A stretch of 64,000 bases of DNA from Streptomyces sp. ISL-96. GTDB lineage: Bacteria; Actinomycetota; Actinomycetes; Streptomycetales; Streptomycetaceae. Position numbers and translations under genes: made by a program. The stretch is taken from the NCBI RefSeq assembly GCF_018614035.1, contig NZ_JAGGPA010000027.1:1-64000 (forward strand), written 5' to 3'. Below the pieces are notes generated by a model. That model was not told the origin of the DNA, searched no databases, and saw only the letters and a list, made by a program, of their open reading frames with translations. Shown here piece by piece: positions 48,762-56,637 of the stretch; the stretch's first letter is position 1, and each line of letters begins with the position of its first letter.

Positions 48762-49146
48762 GTACCCGATAGACAACGTGACGATCCGGAAGACGTGCGC
48801 CGAGGCCGAGGCCCTGGCGGCCGACTGCCTCACCGGCGGCGTGGAGCCCCGACCCGGGCGGGTCGAGGAGCTGCTGGCCCTGATGCACGGGCACCTGCGG
48901 CTCCTGGTGGACGGGGTGCGCGAGACGTACGCCGACGTCCCGCCCGGCCGTCTGCGGGCCCTGTTGGACAACATGCTCGCCCTGGCCGGCCAGCTCCTGG
49001 AGGACCCCGTGCGGCGCGGCGTGGTGGACCTGCTGCCGCCGCCCCCGGTCATCCGCCTCCTGGTGCTCATGAACGACGCGCCGGAGGTGTTCTCCGGCGG
49101 GGCTCTGCCCCCCATCACTGACGACTCCCTGACTGGACCGTTATGA
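48754..49146 (+). CDS. DUF6415-like protein
   Basis: 130 aa from ATG 48754. Helical throughout: TIRKTCAEAEAL, RVEELLALMHGHLRLLVDGVRETY, GRLRALLDNMLALAGQLLEDPVRRGVV. The layout matches DUF6415, a family found in Streptomyces after XRE regulators and primase-like genes; function unknown. It overlaps the next start by ATGA. Confidence 0.75.
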   Translation: MDEYPIDNVTIRKTCAEAEALAADCLTGGVEPRPGRVEELLALMHGHLRLLVDGVRETYADVPPGRLRALLDNMLALAGQLLEDPVRRGVVDLLPPPPVIRLLVLMNDAPEVFSGGALPPITDDSLTGPL

Positions 49147-49997
49147 CGACCGAACAGAAGACCCGACGCGACACCCGGCGCGCCGGTGTGGCCCTGGTGG
49201 AACACCACCTCGACGCGCTCGGGTTGGCCCCCACACACACCAAGCGGGACGGCGTCTCCTACCGCACCCTCCCGGAGGGGCTGGGCTGGTGCCAGGCCCT
49301 CTACGCCCCGGAGGAGGGGTGGCCGCCCGGCGCGGACCTGTGCGTGATCGTGCGCTGGCACCCGGACAGGGCTTACCGCCGGGACGGAGGCACCGGTCGT
49401 GTCCCGGTTGGTGCTGAGGAGCACTGGAGGGAGCGCACCCGGGCGACGATCGCCGCGCTCGGGTCGGTCGGCTTCTGTGCTGCGGTGACCGGCCCGCCGC
49501 GCGCTCCGCGCCTCCATGCCCAGGAGGACATCCTCGTCTGGCGCATGCCGGAGGGCCAGGAGTCGATGTGGCCGCCGTTCCAGGCGTGGGACGGTTCGGC
49601 GCCAGCCCGCCCCAACTTCGACCAGCCGGGCTACCGCTACCCGGAGCGCGACCCGCTGCGCCTGGTGGACGCCGTGCTGAACACCGCCCGCGACCAGTGG
49701 CCCGGCAAGGAGCTCGGAAGGTTCTACACGGTCGACGCGCCGGCCGTGCTGTGGCCGCCGCACGCGGAGAGCTGTGTCCGGGTGCTGTGGCAGCCCGACC
49801 CCCAGTTCCGGCGCCTGCCGGACGGCACGGTCCCGGCCGGGGCCGAGGAGCACTGGCGTACCGGCATCAGCCGCATCAAGAGCGACCTCAAGGCCGCCGG
49901 CTACCACGTCCGGCAGGCCGAGCGCGGCACATCGCCGGCGCTGGACGAAGACGCCGGCCTCCTGGTGTGGCGCGGCGGCTGGCCCTCCTTCGGCTGA
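49143..49997 (+). CDS. Hypothetical protein with internal duplication
   Basis: 284 aa from ATG 49143. The chain contains the same ~125-aa module twice. Copy 1 has CVIVRWHPDRAYRRDGG, VPVGAEEHWRERTRATIAAL and DILVWR; copy 2 has CVRVLWQPDPQFRRLPDG, VPAGAEEHWRTGISRIKSDL and GLLVWR. Trp, His and the GAEEHWR box are invariant. The function is unknown; the duplicated unit may bind two copies of the same ligand or form a pseudo-dimer. It is the last gene of the operon; 173 nt without a supported gene follow. Confidence 0.7.
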   Translation: MTTEQKTRRDTRRAGVALVEHHLDALGLAPTHTKRDGVSYRTLPEGLGWCQALYAPEEGWPPGADLCVIVRWHPDRAYRRDGGTGRVPVGAEEHWRERTRATIAALGSVGFCAAVTGPPRAPRLHAQEDILVWRMPEGQESMWPPFQAWDGSAPARPNFDQPGYRYPERDPLRLVDAVLNTARDQWPGKELGRFYTVDAPAVLWPPHAESCVRVLWQPDPQFRRLPDGTVPAGAEEHWRTGISRIKSDLKAAGYHVRQAERGTSPALDEDAGLLVWRGGWPSFG

Positions 49998-50170
49998 CGC
50001 CGACCCCTTCCACTTCCCGTCCTCGCGGGGGGACTTCTCCCAGGACGCCGGTACGGCTCACGCTGGCGCCGGCGAGGACGGGCCGCCCGCTCCTGCTGTG
50101 ACGGGCACGGAGCGGACCCCCGCGCCTGGTGCTCTCCGGGCGCTGGACATCCCCGAGATTGGAGTACGCC

Positions 50171-51283
50171 TTGACCGCGCGTCCCATCCGCACCACAGAT
50201 CAAGCAGCGTCCTGCTACTTCCGGACGACCGTTGAACCGCCCTTCCGTAAAGCCCTCGTCCAGATCCTTGAGCCCTGCAACATGCTGTGCGGCCACTGCT
50301 TCGTCAACGCGACGAAGCGCGGGACGTACATGTCCGTGGCCCAGGTCAAGGACCGGCTGATCCCGCAGCTCCTCGCGGCCGGGGTCGTCCGGGTCACGGT
50401 GACCGGCGGGGAACCGTGGCAGCACGCGGACCTGGTGGAGATCTGCACCGAGCTGCACGCGGCCGGCTTCGACGTCGGCGTGTGCACCAACGGCACCGGT
50501 GTCAGCGACGAGGACATCAGCGCCATGCGCAAGATCAACGCCCACATGAACGTGAGCTTGGACGGCTTCGCGGAGGAGTCACACAGCGTCTTCCGCGGCC
50601 TGCCCGGGTGCTTCGAGGAGACCGTCGACACCATCCGGCGCTTCGCCGTGGCCGGCATCCTCCAGGGCCTCCTGTGCACGCCCAACAACCTCGCCGAGCT
50701 CCACGAGTACGAGAAGCTGGTCGCCTTCGCGCGGGAGCAGGGCGCGCGATACGTGCTCATGAACCCCTTGGGGTCGATGGGGCGCGGCGCGTCCAAGAAG
50801 GCACAGGGGAAGCTGCGCACGCCGGACGAGCAGATGCGGGAGATCGCGGCCATGACCGCGCCGTTCGAGGCCGACGTGGAGATGGTCAACATCCGGTTCC
50901 CCAACAGCGAGGGCAAGCCGCTCGCGCCGTGCGAGGCCGGGAACATCATCTACGTGTTCACCAAGGGGGAGGTCACCGTGTGCCCCTACCTGGTGTTCGC
51001 CGCCCGGACCCAGGTGTCCCAGCACCCCGACACCGACTTCATCGTCGGCAACATCTGGGAGCACGACGACATCGCGGCCCGACTGGACGCCTACCGGTTC
51101 CACGAGCGGTTCAAGGTCGGGGACAATCCGACGTGCGGGAGCTGTTCCATGTCCGGCGGCTGCGGGAAGGGCTGCCCGGCCGCCGTGGTCGCGTCCGGCC
51201 AGCGCATCGGGGCCGTGGACACCGAACAGTGCCCCGTGGTGCCACGGCAGACCCGCGTGCTGCCCGTCGTGGGGGTCTCGTGA
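50171..51283 (+). CDS. Radical SAM/SPASM-type enzyme
   Basis: 370 aa from TTG 50171, chosen because GGAG lies 6 nt upstream. The cluster motif CNMLCGHC (CxxxCxxC, about 35-42) is followed by VTVTGGEPW, VCTNGT and MNVSLDGF, as in the SPASM/twitch branch. The C-terminus carries at least eight cysteines in a SPASM-like order (PCEAG; VTVCPYL; PTCGSCSMSGGCGKGCPA; EQCP) for two auxiliary Fe-S clusters. Members modify peptides or tetrapyrrole side chains; no peptide precursor gene is visible nearby, so the substrate is open. It overlaps the dTMP-kinase gene by 4 nt. Confidence 0.82.
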   Translation: MTARPIRTTDQAASCYFRTTVEPPFRKALVQILEPCNMLCGHCFVNATKRGTYMSVAQVKDRLIPQLLAAGVVRVTVTGGEPWQHADLVEICTELHAAGFDVGVCTNGTGVSDEDISAMRKINAHMNVSLDGFAEESHSVFRGLPGCFEETVDTIRRFAVAGILQGLLCTPNNLAELHEYEKLVAFAREQGARYVLMNPLGSMGRGASKKAQGKLRTPDEQMREIAAMTAPFEADVEMVNIRFPNSEGKPLAPCEAGNIIYVFTKGEVTVCPYLVFAARTQVSQHPDTDFIVGNIWEHDDIAARLDAYRFHERFKVGDNPTCGSCSMSGGCGKGCPAAVVASGQRIGAVDTEQCPVVPRQTRVLPVVGVS

Positions 51284-52029
51284 CCCGGCGCCGCGGCCTG
51301 CTGGTCGCCATCGAGGGGCCGGGCGGCGTGGGGAAGTCCACCGTGACCGCCCTGGTGGCCCGGCTGCTGCACACGGACAGGGTGCCCGTGCTGGCGACGA
51401 GGGAGCCGACGGACACCGCCCTGGGCAGCCTCGCGCGGCACGGAACGGACGAGTACCAGGGCACGGCCATGGCGTGCCTCATCGCGGCCGACCGCTACAA
51501 GCACGGCGAGGAGATCCGGCCGGCGCTGGAGCGCGGGGAGGTCGTGGTCTGTGACCGGTACATCGCCAGTAGCCTCGCGCTCCAGTGCATGGACGGCGTG
51601 GACCGGGAGTTCGTGTGGCTGCTCAACGAGGGCGTCGCCCAGCCGGACCTGACGGTCATGGTGAGCGGGCAGCCGGAGGTGATCGAGGAACGTCTCGCCG
51701 CGCGGGGCGCGCACTCCCGGTACGAGCGCGCCGAGGGCTCCAGCCACGTGGAATGCGCGTACTACGTCGAGGCCGCTAAGTTCCTACGAGGCAAGGGGCA
51801 CCGCGTGCTGAACGTGGACGCCTCTAACGTGCCGGCGGAAGAGGTCGCCCGGACGGTCGTTGCCGCGATCACCCGACTCAGGAAGGACCAGCCCGACGAT
51901 GCTGGACGTGCTGACGTTCAACCTCAACAATCCGTCCCGGGAGCGCGCGGAGAGACAGCTTCGGTACCTGGCGGCCCGGCCGGAGTCGGTGCTGGTGCTG
52001 ACGGAGACGGCGCGGTCGGCGGGGTGTGA
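51280..52029 (+). CDS. tmk: Thymidylate-kinase-like protein
   Basis: 249 aa from GTG 51280. P-loop GPGGVGKST (about 13-21), TREPTDTALG (the substrate-binding arginine region), and CDRYIASSLALQ (DRY motif, about 92-103) are those of dTMP kinases, which phosphorylate dTMP to dTDP. The family's usual end is reached near residue 205; the frame then continues through 131 nt of overlap with the next gene as a low-complexity tail, probably because the original stop was lost. It is coupled to the radical SAM gene upstream. Confidence 0.85.
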   Translation: MTRRRGLLVAIEGPGGVGKSTVTALVARLLHTDRVPVLATREPTDTALGSLARHGTDEYQGTAMACLIAADRYKHGEEIRPALERGEVVVCDRYIASSLALQCMDGVDREFVWLLNEGVAQPDLTVMVSGQPEVIEERLAARGAHSRYERAEGSSHVECAYYVEAAKFLRGKGHRVLNVDASNVPAEEVARTVVAAITRLRKDQPDDAGRADVQPQQSVPGARGETASVPGGPAGVGAGADGDGAVGGV

Positions 52030-52705
52030 GTTCCTGGCCGAACGGTTCCAGGCGGCCGGCTACTCCGTTACCTTCCCCCGGCCCCCGTACGGGAGCCGGG
52101 AGCGCGGCGTGATGATCGTGTCCCGCCTCGCCACGGAGCCTCTGCCGCTGTCCGTGGGTTACCTGCCGCACCGGGTTGCAGCGGTGACCGCCCAGACCGA
52201 CAGAGGGCCGCTCAACGTGGTCGGGGTCTACGTCCCGTCGCGGGACGCTACCGAGGCGAAGGTGACCCGTAAGCGGACGTTCCTGGAGGGCCTGGCCGCC
52301 GCCCTGCCTCCCGGGACGAGCGGGCACCGGCTGGTGCTCGGGGACTTCAACATCCTGGAGCCGGACCATGTACCGCGCTACCGCACGTTCCAGGCATGGG
52401 AGTACGGGTTCTACAGCGGGCTCGGGGCGGCCGGGTACCGGGACGCGTTCCGCCTCGTCGCGCCGGACGAGCGGGCGTACTCCTGGGTGGGGCGCACCGG
52501 TGATGGCTACCGGTACGACCACGCCCACGTTTCCGAGCCGCTCGCCGGCCTCGTGGGGGGCTGCCGGTACGTGCACGAGCCGCGTACGGACGAGGACCGG
52601 CTGACGGACCACTCCGCTCTGACGGTGGGCCTGGCCGTCACGGCGACGGAGCCGCTCCAGGTGACCGACCCCAACGCGCTGGACCTGGTGCCGGCGCTGT
52701 TCTGA
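51899..52705 (+). CDS. Endonuclease/exonuclease/phosphatase (EEP) family protein
   Basis: 268 aa from ATG 51899, with AGGAAGGA 11 nt upstream. EEP motifs: LTFNLNN at the start, LVLTETARSAG (metal Glu), VVGVYVPSRD, LVLGDFNILEPDH (catalytic Asp-x-Asn, about 156-168) and the closing DHSAL (Asp-His, about 248-252). The family cleaves phosphodiester or phosphomonoester bonds in DNA, RNA or lipids; the actual substrate is unclear. It shares an operon with the radical SAM and kinase genes. Confidence 0.82.
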   Translation: MLDVLTFNLNNPSRERAERQLRYLAARPESVLVLTETARSAGCEFLAERFQAAGYSVTFPRPPYGSRERGVMIVSRLATEPLPLSVGYLPHRVAAVTAQTDRGPLNVVGVYVPSRDATEAKVTRKRTFLEGLAAALPPGTSGHRLVLGDFNILEPDHVPRYRTFQAWEYGFYSGLGAAGYRDAFRLVAPDERAYSWVGRTGDGYRYDHAHVSEPLAGLVGGCRYVHEPRTDEDRLTDHSALTVGLAVTATEPLQVTDPNALDLVPALF

Positions 52706-52727
52706 CGCACTCATGAGGAGACCTGTG

Positions 52728-52952
52728 ATGGACGCCTTCAAGGCGGACGGGGCGGAACCTCGCCCCGCGCAGTACGTAGCGGTCAGCATCAGCGCGTTCG
52801 GGTTCCGCGCCCAGGCCGACGGCCACACCGGGTGGGCTGCGTTGCGGCGTATCCGGCGCTCGCACCCGGCGCTCGCCTGGGCGGCCGTGGCCCAAGTAGC
52901 GGTCCTGACCGCGCTCGTGGCCGCGCTCTGCGTGGCCGTGTGGCTGCGGTAG
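52728..52952 (+). CDS. Small C-terminally anchored membrane protein
   Basis: 74 aa from ATG 52728 with GAGGAG 8 nt upstream. The N-terminal part (YVAVSISAFGFRAQADGHTG) is soluble. A basic patch (RRIRRSHP) precedes a single membrane helix, WAAVAQVAVLTALVAALCVA (about 51-70), at the very end. No family is recognised. Confidence 0.6.
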   Translation: MDAFKADGAEPRPAQYVAVSISAFGFRAQADGHTGWAALRRIRRSHPALAWAAVAQVAVLTALVAALCVAVWLR

Positions 52953-52995
52953 CTCGACCTGAGTACAACCCCTGTAGAACGACGAGGAGAAGCGC

Positions 52996-53319
52996 ATGGA
53001 CGGGAACGGGAGCACGTGGGACGGCGTGCACAAGCTGCGGGGCTGGCTCGACAGCGAGGACCAGGCCGCGGCCGGTGACGTCCGACTGCTGAGGGTCCTC
53101 AAGATCAGCGAAGAGGTGGGCGAGGCCGCCGAGGCCATCACGGGCGCGCTCGGCGCCAACCCGCGTAAGGGCAGCAGCCACACGTGGGAGGACGTCGAGA
53201 AGGAGCTGAGCGACGTCATCGTGACCGCCATGGTCGCCCTGTCCACGATCACCCCGGAGGCGGAGAAGGTCCTCGACGCTCGGGTTCAGCGGCTCCTGGA
53301 GCGGCTGGACCTGGGCTGA
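52996..53319 (+). CDS. MazG-like nucleotide pyrophosphohydrolase
   Basis: 107 aa from ATG 52996 with GAGGAG upstream. Helical, with KISEEVGEAAEAITGA (E-E-x-x-E, about 36-51) and DVEKELSDVIVTAMVALS (E-x-x-D, about 69-86), the metal-binding pairs of the all-alpha NTP pyrophosphatases. These enzymes remove non-standard or excess NTPs. Together with the kinase next door it suggests nucleotide-pool work. A 15-bp hairpin follows its stop. Confidence 0.8.
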   Translation: MDGNGSTWDGVHKLRGWLDSEDQAAAGDVRLLRVLKISEEVGEAAEAITGALGANPRKGSSHTWEDVEKELSDVIVTAMVALSTITPEAEKVLDARVQRLLERLDLG

Positions 53320-53330
53320 CCCAGGCCCGG

Positions 53331-53381
53331 ACACACCACTGCCCCAGCGACCAGGTGACTGGTGCCGGGGCAGTGGTGTGT
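53331..53381. terminator. Perfect 15-bp terminator, convergent genes
   Basis: ACACACCACTGCCCC (53331-53345) and GGGGCAGTGGTGTGT (53367-53381). It stands between the rightward MazG-like gene and the leftward methyltransferase. Confidence 0.85.
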
Positions 53382-53418
53382 CTACTGGTAGCTCTCACTC
53401 CCGTGACGATCAGCGATG

Positions 53419-54105
53419 TCAGCCAGCGGGACGCTCGGCGGTGACCAGCAAGGTGGCGGCTGCCCGCGGACCCTCGCCGGCGGGCAGCTCCTCTACGTGG
53501 ATCCGGGTGAATCCGGCCTCGTCCAAGACCTTGATCCACACGTGCTCTTGCAGCACCCACCGGCGCATGGTGGCGGTCTCGCCGTCCGGGGTCTTCGCCG
53601 GGACGTCGGCCGGCGTCACGTCCGGCTGCGCGGAGGCCCCGGAGAGGTAGTGCGCCAGGGTGGAGAAGACGAGGAGCCCGCCGGGGCTGAGCGCGACGGC
53701 CGCGGCCGGCAGGAGTTCGCGGGGGTCGGTGAAGTCCACCGCACCGAACACGCTGTACAGCACGTCATAGGCGCTGGGCGCGGTGCTCAAGTGGGGGACG
53801 ACGTCGTGGTGGACGAGTCGGAGGCGCGGGGCGAGCGGGCCGTAGAGGTCGGCGGCCATGGCGTGCTGGGCCGGGGAGGCGTCCACGGCGTCGATCCGGG
53901 CGGGGGTGTGGTGGACTGCCAGGTGGGCGGCATGACGGGCGGCGCCGGCGCCGAGGTCGGCCAGGGTCTTGCCGGTGATGTCGCCGAGGACTTCCGGGCC
54001 TGGTCCGCCGTCCTGGCCCCAGTTCCAGAGGAAGGTGTCAGGCACAGCGCGATCGTGCTTGGCGCGGACGCGGCCGTACTGGTGCCAGAGGTCTGTCGTC
54101 GTCAC
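53419..54105 (-). CDS. Class I SAM-dependent methyltransferase
   Basis: 228 aa from GTG 54103-54105 (reverse strand). Motif I is LADLGAGAARHAAHLA (about 48-63), the post-motif acidic residue is in IDAVDASPAQH, and motif IV-like YDVLYSVFGAVDFTDPRELLPAAAVAL (two parts) and LSPGGLLVFST follow. This is a generic small-molecule or protein methyltransferase core without a recognisable substrate domain. No good ribosome site is visible. It is not obviously linked to the operon opposite. Confidence 0.8.
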   Translation of the reverse strand: MTTTDLWHQYGRVRAKHDRAVPDTFLWNWGQDGGPGPEVLGDITGKTLADLGAGAARHAAHLAVHHTPARIDAVDASPAQHAMAADLYGPLAPRLRLVHHDVVPHLSTAPSAYDVLYSVFGAVDFTDPRELLPAAAVALSPGGLLVFSTLAHYLSGASAQPDVTPADVPAKTPDGETATMRRWVLQEHVWIKVLDEAGFTRIHVEELPAGEGPRAAATLLVTAERPAG

Positions 54106-54220
54106 CCGGCCATCTTGGCGGCAGGGCCCCGGTCGTGTGGCTTGTTCGGGGGAATGTCACCCGGGCGTGCCTCGGGGGCCCGGACGGCGAGTCCGGGCCC
54201 CCGAGGGTCTTGCGGGGAGG

Positions 54221-54685
54221 TCAGTGGGAGTCGTTGCCGGGGTGGCACGGGCCGCACTCGGCAGCGTCCTCCCACAGCGACAGATCGACGTCCCAGCCGT
54301 TGCAGGCAACGATGTGGGCGGTCTTCATCACCGACCCGTCGTCCTTCATCTCGACCAGGGGCACGTGGTGCAGGAAGTGCCCGCCGTTGAACTTGTCGCA
54401 CAGCTCGGCGTAGGCGACGGTGTCGAGGATGATCGTGTGGACGCCGATGTCCACGATCTTGCTCGGGGCAAGCCCCAGGCCCTCGCCCCGGTGGCTCATC
54501 GCGGTGAGCAGGTAGGCGTAGCCCTGGCCGAGGACACGGGTGGCCATGACCGAGTCGTACGGGTAGTCGCGCATCAGGAGTCCGACCTGCTTCTCCCAGA
54601 GGTCGGCCGGCACGATGTCGCGGGGGGAGCGGGCCGGGCCGGTCACCGGGTCGGTGACGAGGGGGGTTGCGGCTGCGGTTGCCAT
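54221..54685 (-). CDS. Conserved-looking hypothetical protein next to XRE regulator
   Basis: 154 aa, ATG at 54683-54685 (reverse strand) with a strong GGAGG 4 nt upstream. After a low-complexity start, the body has DLWEKQVGLLMRDYPYDSVM, GLAPSKIVDIGVHTIILDT and HFLHHVPLVEM, then CNGWDVDLSLWEDAAECGPC. The D-I-x-x-H-T-x-I-L-D-T and HH patterns recall glycine-rich-domain (DUF1399-like) proteins, but this is weak. It is divergent from the XRE gene at 54872 and may be its regulated partner. Confidence 0.6.
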   Translation of the reverse strand: MATAAATPLVTDPVTGPARSPRDIVPADLWEKQVGLLMRDYPYDSVMATRVLGQGYAYLLTAMSHRGEGLGLAPSKIVDIGVHTIILDTVAYAELCDKFNGGHFLHHVPLVEMKDDGSVMKTAHIVACNGWDVDLSLWEDAAECGPCHPGNDSH

Positions 54686-54775
54686 GGTGCCTCCGATGGA
54701 CGGTGCCCCGCGAGTTCGGGGCGATGCATCGAGAACACCGCACCCCGCACCTTGATGGAGATCAACTCTCTTCTT

Positions 54776-54837
54776 GTGCAAGGCGTTTGCAGGATGTGCA
54801 AGCGGTCTCGACACCCTTGTTCCTGCGCCCATACCGT
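54776..54837 (+). promoter_or_regulatory. Promoter and operator of XRE regulator
   Basis: Two GTGCAAG direct repeats (54776-54782, 54796-54802) are 20 bp apart, about two helix turns. A -35-like TCGACA (54808-54813), an 18-nt spacer and -10 TACCGT (54832-54837) follow, 34 nt before GTG 54872. Confidence 0.6.
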
Positions 54838-54871
54838 GGGTGGCCCCCGGTCGTGCAGCAGGGAGGGACCC

Positions 54872-56161
54872 GTGCCCGGTGACCCGCTCTGGAACAGCTC
54901 GAAGGCCAAAGAGTTAGTCGCGCGGCGTCATCCCGGAGGGCTCATCCGCCTGGGCCGCGAGCACCGAGGGTGGACGCTTGCCGACCTCGGTGGGCACCTG
55001 GGGTGCTCGGCCGCGACGGTCTCACGGATGGAGCGACGCAGCCACATCACCGACCTGACGCTGATTCACCGGGCGGCCTCTACGGTAGGCATCCCCCAAC
55101 ACGTCCTGGTGAGTTCCCTGGCGCCCCCGGCCCCAACGGCACCGGCCGCCACTAGAGTGTCGGCCAGTCCGCACGCCGAGGAGGACCCGATGCGCCGCCG
55201 CTCGCTGCTTGCCGCCACGGCGACCGTTCCGGCCGCCATGCTGCTCGGCATGGACCGGGCCCTGGCCGACACGCCGGCCCCCACCGGCAGGGGCGCGCTC
55301 GACCCCCGCATGGCCGCGGCCCGTGAGCTGTACGACAAGGGCGCCCACACCCAGCTCCTCGCCCTGCTTCCGGGCCTCATCGCCGACGGGCACGCCGCCG
55401 CCTCCTCGCGCCGTGAACTCGACCAGGCGCGGCTCTCATCCGCTTACAGCCTGAGTGCCGCCCTATTGATCAAGATCGGCTCGTACGAGCAGGCCCGCCT
55501 CACCGCCGACCGCGCCCGCACCTGGGCCGAGGTGTCCGGCTCCCCGCTCGCCGCAGCCGCCGCCTCTCGGGAACTTGCGATCGTGCTCCGTCACCAAGAC
55601 CGTGGCGAGGAGGCGCAGCGCCTCATGGAGTCGGCGGCGGCCCGGGTGGAGGCCACGGGGCTACGTACCGAGGCGGCATCGTCGGCCTACGCGCAGATGC
55701 TGTGCACCCTGGCCTACACCGCCGCCCGGGGAGGGCAGCGCACCGAGGCCCTGGCCATGGCCGAGGAAGCCCGGCGCGCCGCCCGCCGGCTGCCACTCCT
55801 CGCACCTGCTGGACGCCTCTTCCCCCTCAGCCCGGCCGCCGTCGACCTTTACACCGTCGGCGTGCACTGGGCGCTCGGCGACGCGGGCGCCGCCCTGGAA
55901 GCGGGGCGAAACCTCCGCCCCGAGCATTTCCCGACGGCTGAGCGTAAGGCGCGGCTGGGCACCGACATGGCCCGCGCCTGGTGGGCATGGGGCCGCCCTG
56001 AGCAGACCGCCCGCGCACTGCTCGACGCCCACCGTGCCAGCCCCGGCGAGGTGAGGGACCGCCCCGCAATCCGACGTATCGTCACCGAGCTGGCGCAGCA
56101 GCACCTCCGGGCTGCCGGGGTGCGCGAACTGCACGCTGCCGTGTCAGCCCCCGCTGCCTGA
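54872..56161 (+). CDS. XRE-family regulator with signal-like hinge and TPR domain
   Basis: 429 aa from GTG 54872 with GGGAGGGA upstream. The HTH lies at about 28-62 (RLGREHRGWTLADLGGHLGC, SAATVSRMERR). A hinge at about 105-135 reads MRRRSLLAATATVPAAMLLG, resembling a twin-arginine signal but inside the chain, a feature of many streptomycete regulators of this type. The rest is TPR-like helices (LSSAYSLSAALLIKIGSYEQA; TLAYTAARGGQRTEAL). It probably controls its own promoter and the divergent gene at 54685. Confidence 0.82.
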   Translation: MPGDPLWNSSKAKELVARRHPGGLIRLGREHRGWTLADLGGHLGCSAATVSRMERRSHITDLTLIHRAASTVGIPQHVLVSSLAPPAPTAPAATRVSASPHAEEDPMRRRSLLAATATVPAAMLLGMDRALADTPAPTGRGALDPRMAAARELYDKGAHTQLLALLPGLIADGHAAASSRRELDQARLSSAYSLSAALLIKIGSYEQARLTADRARTWAEVSGSPLAAAAASRELAIVLRHQDRGEEAQRLMESAAARVEATGLRTEAASSAYAQMLCTLAYTAARGGQRTEALAMAEEARRAARRLPLLAPAGRLFPLSPAAVDLYTVGVHWALGDAGAALEAGRNLRPEHFPTAERKARLGTDMARAWWAWGRPEQTARALLDAHRASPGEVRDRPAIRRIVTELAQQHLRAAGVRELHAAVSAPAA

Positions 56162-56223
56162 ACGGCTCCTCTACGGAGCAGAGCCGCACGGAACGTACGG
56201 TCTGCCGCCGCCCTCGCAATGGC

Positions 56224-56258
56224 GATGCCCCGGCACCGGGGGTGGGTGCCGGGGCATC
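56224..56258. terminator. Perfect 14-bp terminator, convergent genes
   Basis: GATGCCCCGGCACC (56224-56237) pairs with GGTGCCGGGGCATC (56245-56258), between the XRE-TPR gene and the leftward HTH gene. Confidence 0.85.
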
Positions 56259-56279
56259 GGTCTGCCCGCCGCGTGGGGG

Positions 56280-56534
56280 TTAGGCGGCGGGCGCGGCGGC
56301 GCTCTCCGGCAGGGGGACCTGGAGAACGCGGAGCATGTCGGCCGTCACGACGCGGAACAGGCGCCCGGTGCGGATGACGCGGCACGGGAACTCGTCGCTG
56401 CGGGCGAGGGCATAGGCGGTGGTGCGTCCAATCCCGAAGGCGCGGCCGGCGGTCTCCAGGTCGGTGGTCGGGGGGAGGTCCAGGAGGTCGCGTGTCGTCA
56501 TCCCCTGGACTGCGGCGGTGGGTTGCTGGGTCAT
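56280..56534 (-). CDS. Excisionase-like HTH protein
   Basis: 84 aa, ATG at 56532-56534 (reverse strand), with AGGAG upstream. The MerR/excisionase-type winged helix is at about 26-65: TTDLETAGRAFGIGRTTAYALARS, then FPCRVIRTGRLFRVVTADML. Proteins of this type help integrases excise prophages or act as small regulators. It is divergent from the repressor-like gene at 56638 and close to the integrase, which supports the excisionase reading. Confidence 0.75.
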   Translation of the reverse strand: MTQQPTAAVQGMTTRDLLDLPPTTDLETAGRAFGIGRTTAYALARSDEFPCRVIRTGRLFRVVTADMLRVLQVPLPESAAAPAA

Positions 56535-56600
56535 ATTGGCGCAACTCCTGGTCTAAATCGGGGCGGCATTGGGTCCTGGAGGCGCACTGTACGTCATGGG

Positions 56601-56637
56601 TTGATACGGCACAACAGCGTCTGTACTTTGGGTCATC
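56601..56637 (+). promoter_or_regulatory. Leaderless promoter of repressor-like gene
   Basis: -35 TTGATA (56601-56606), 17-nt spacer, -10 TACTTT (56624-56629), then 8 nt to GTG 56638 with no ribosome site. This is a textbook leaderless arrangement. CTGTAC occurs at 56587-56592 and 56621-56626 as a possible operator repeat overlapping the -10. Confidence 0.7.

Noticed and set aside
50171..52029. Prokaryotic viperin with its nucleotide kinase
   Set aside because: Radical SAM next to a thymidylate kinase is suggestive, but the enzyme has VSLDG and a multi-cysteine SPASM end, which viperins lack.
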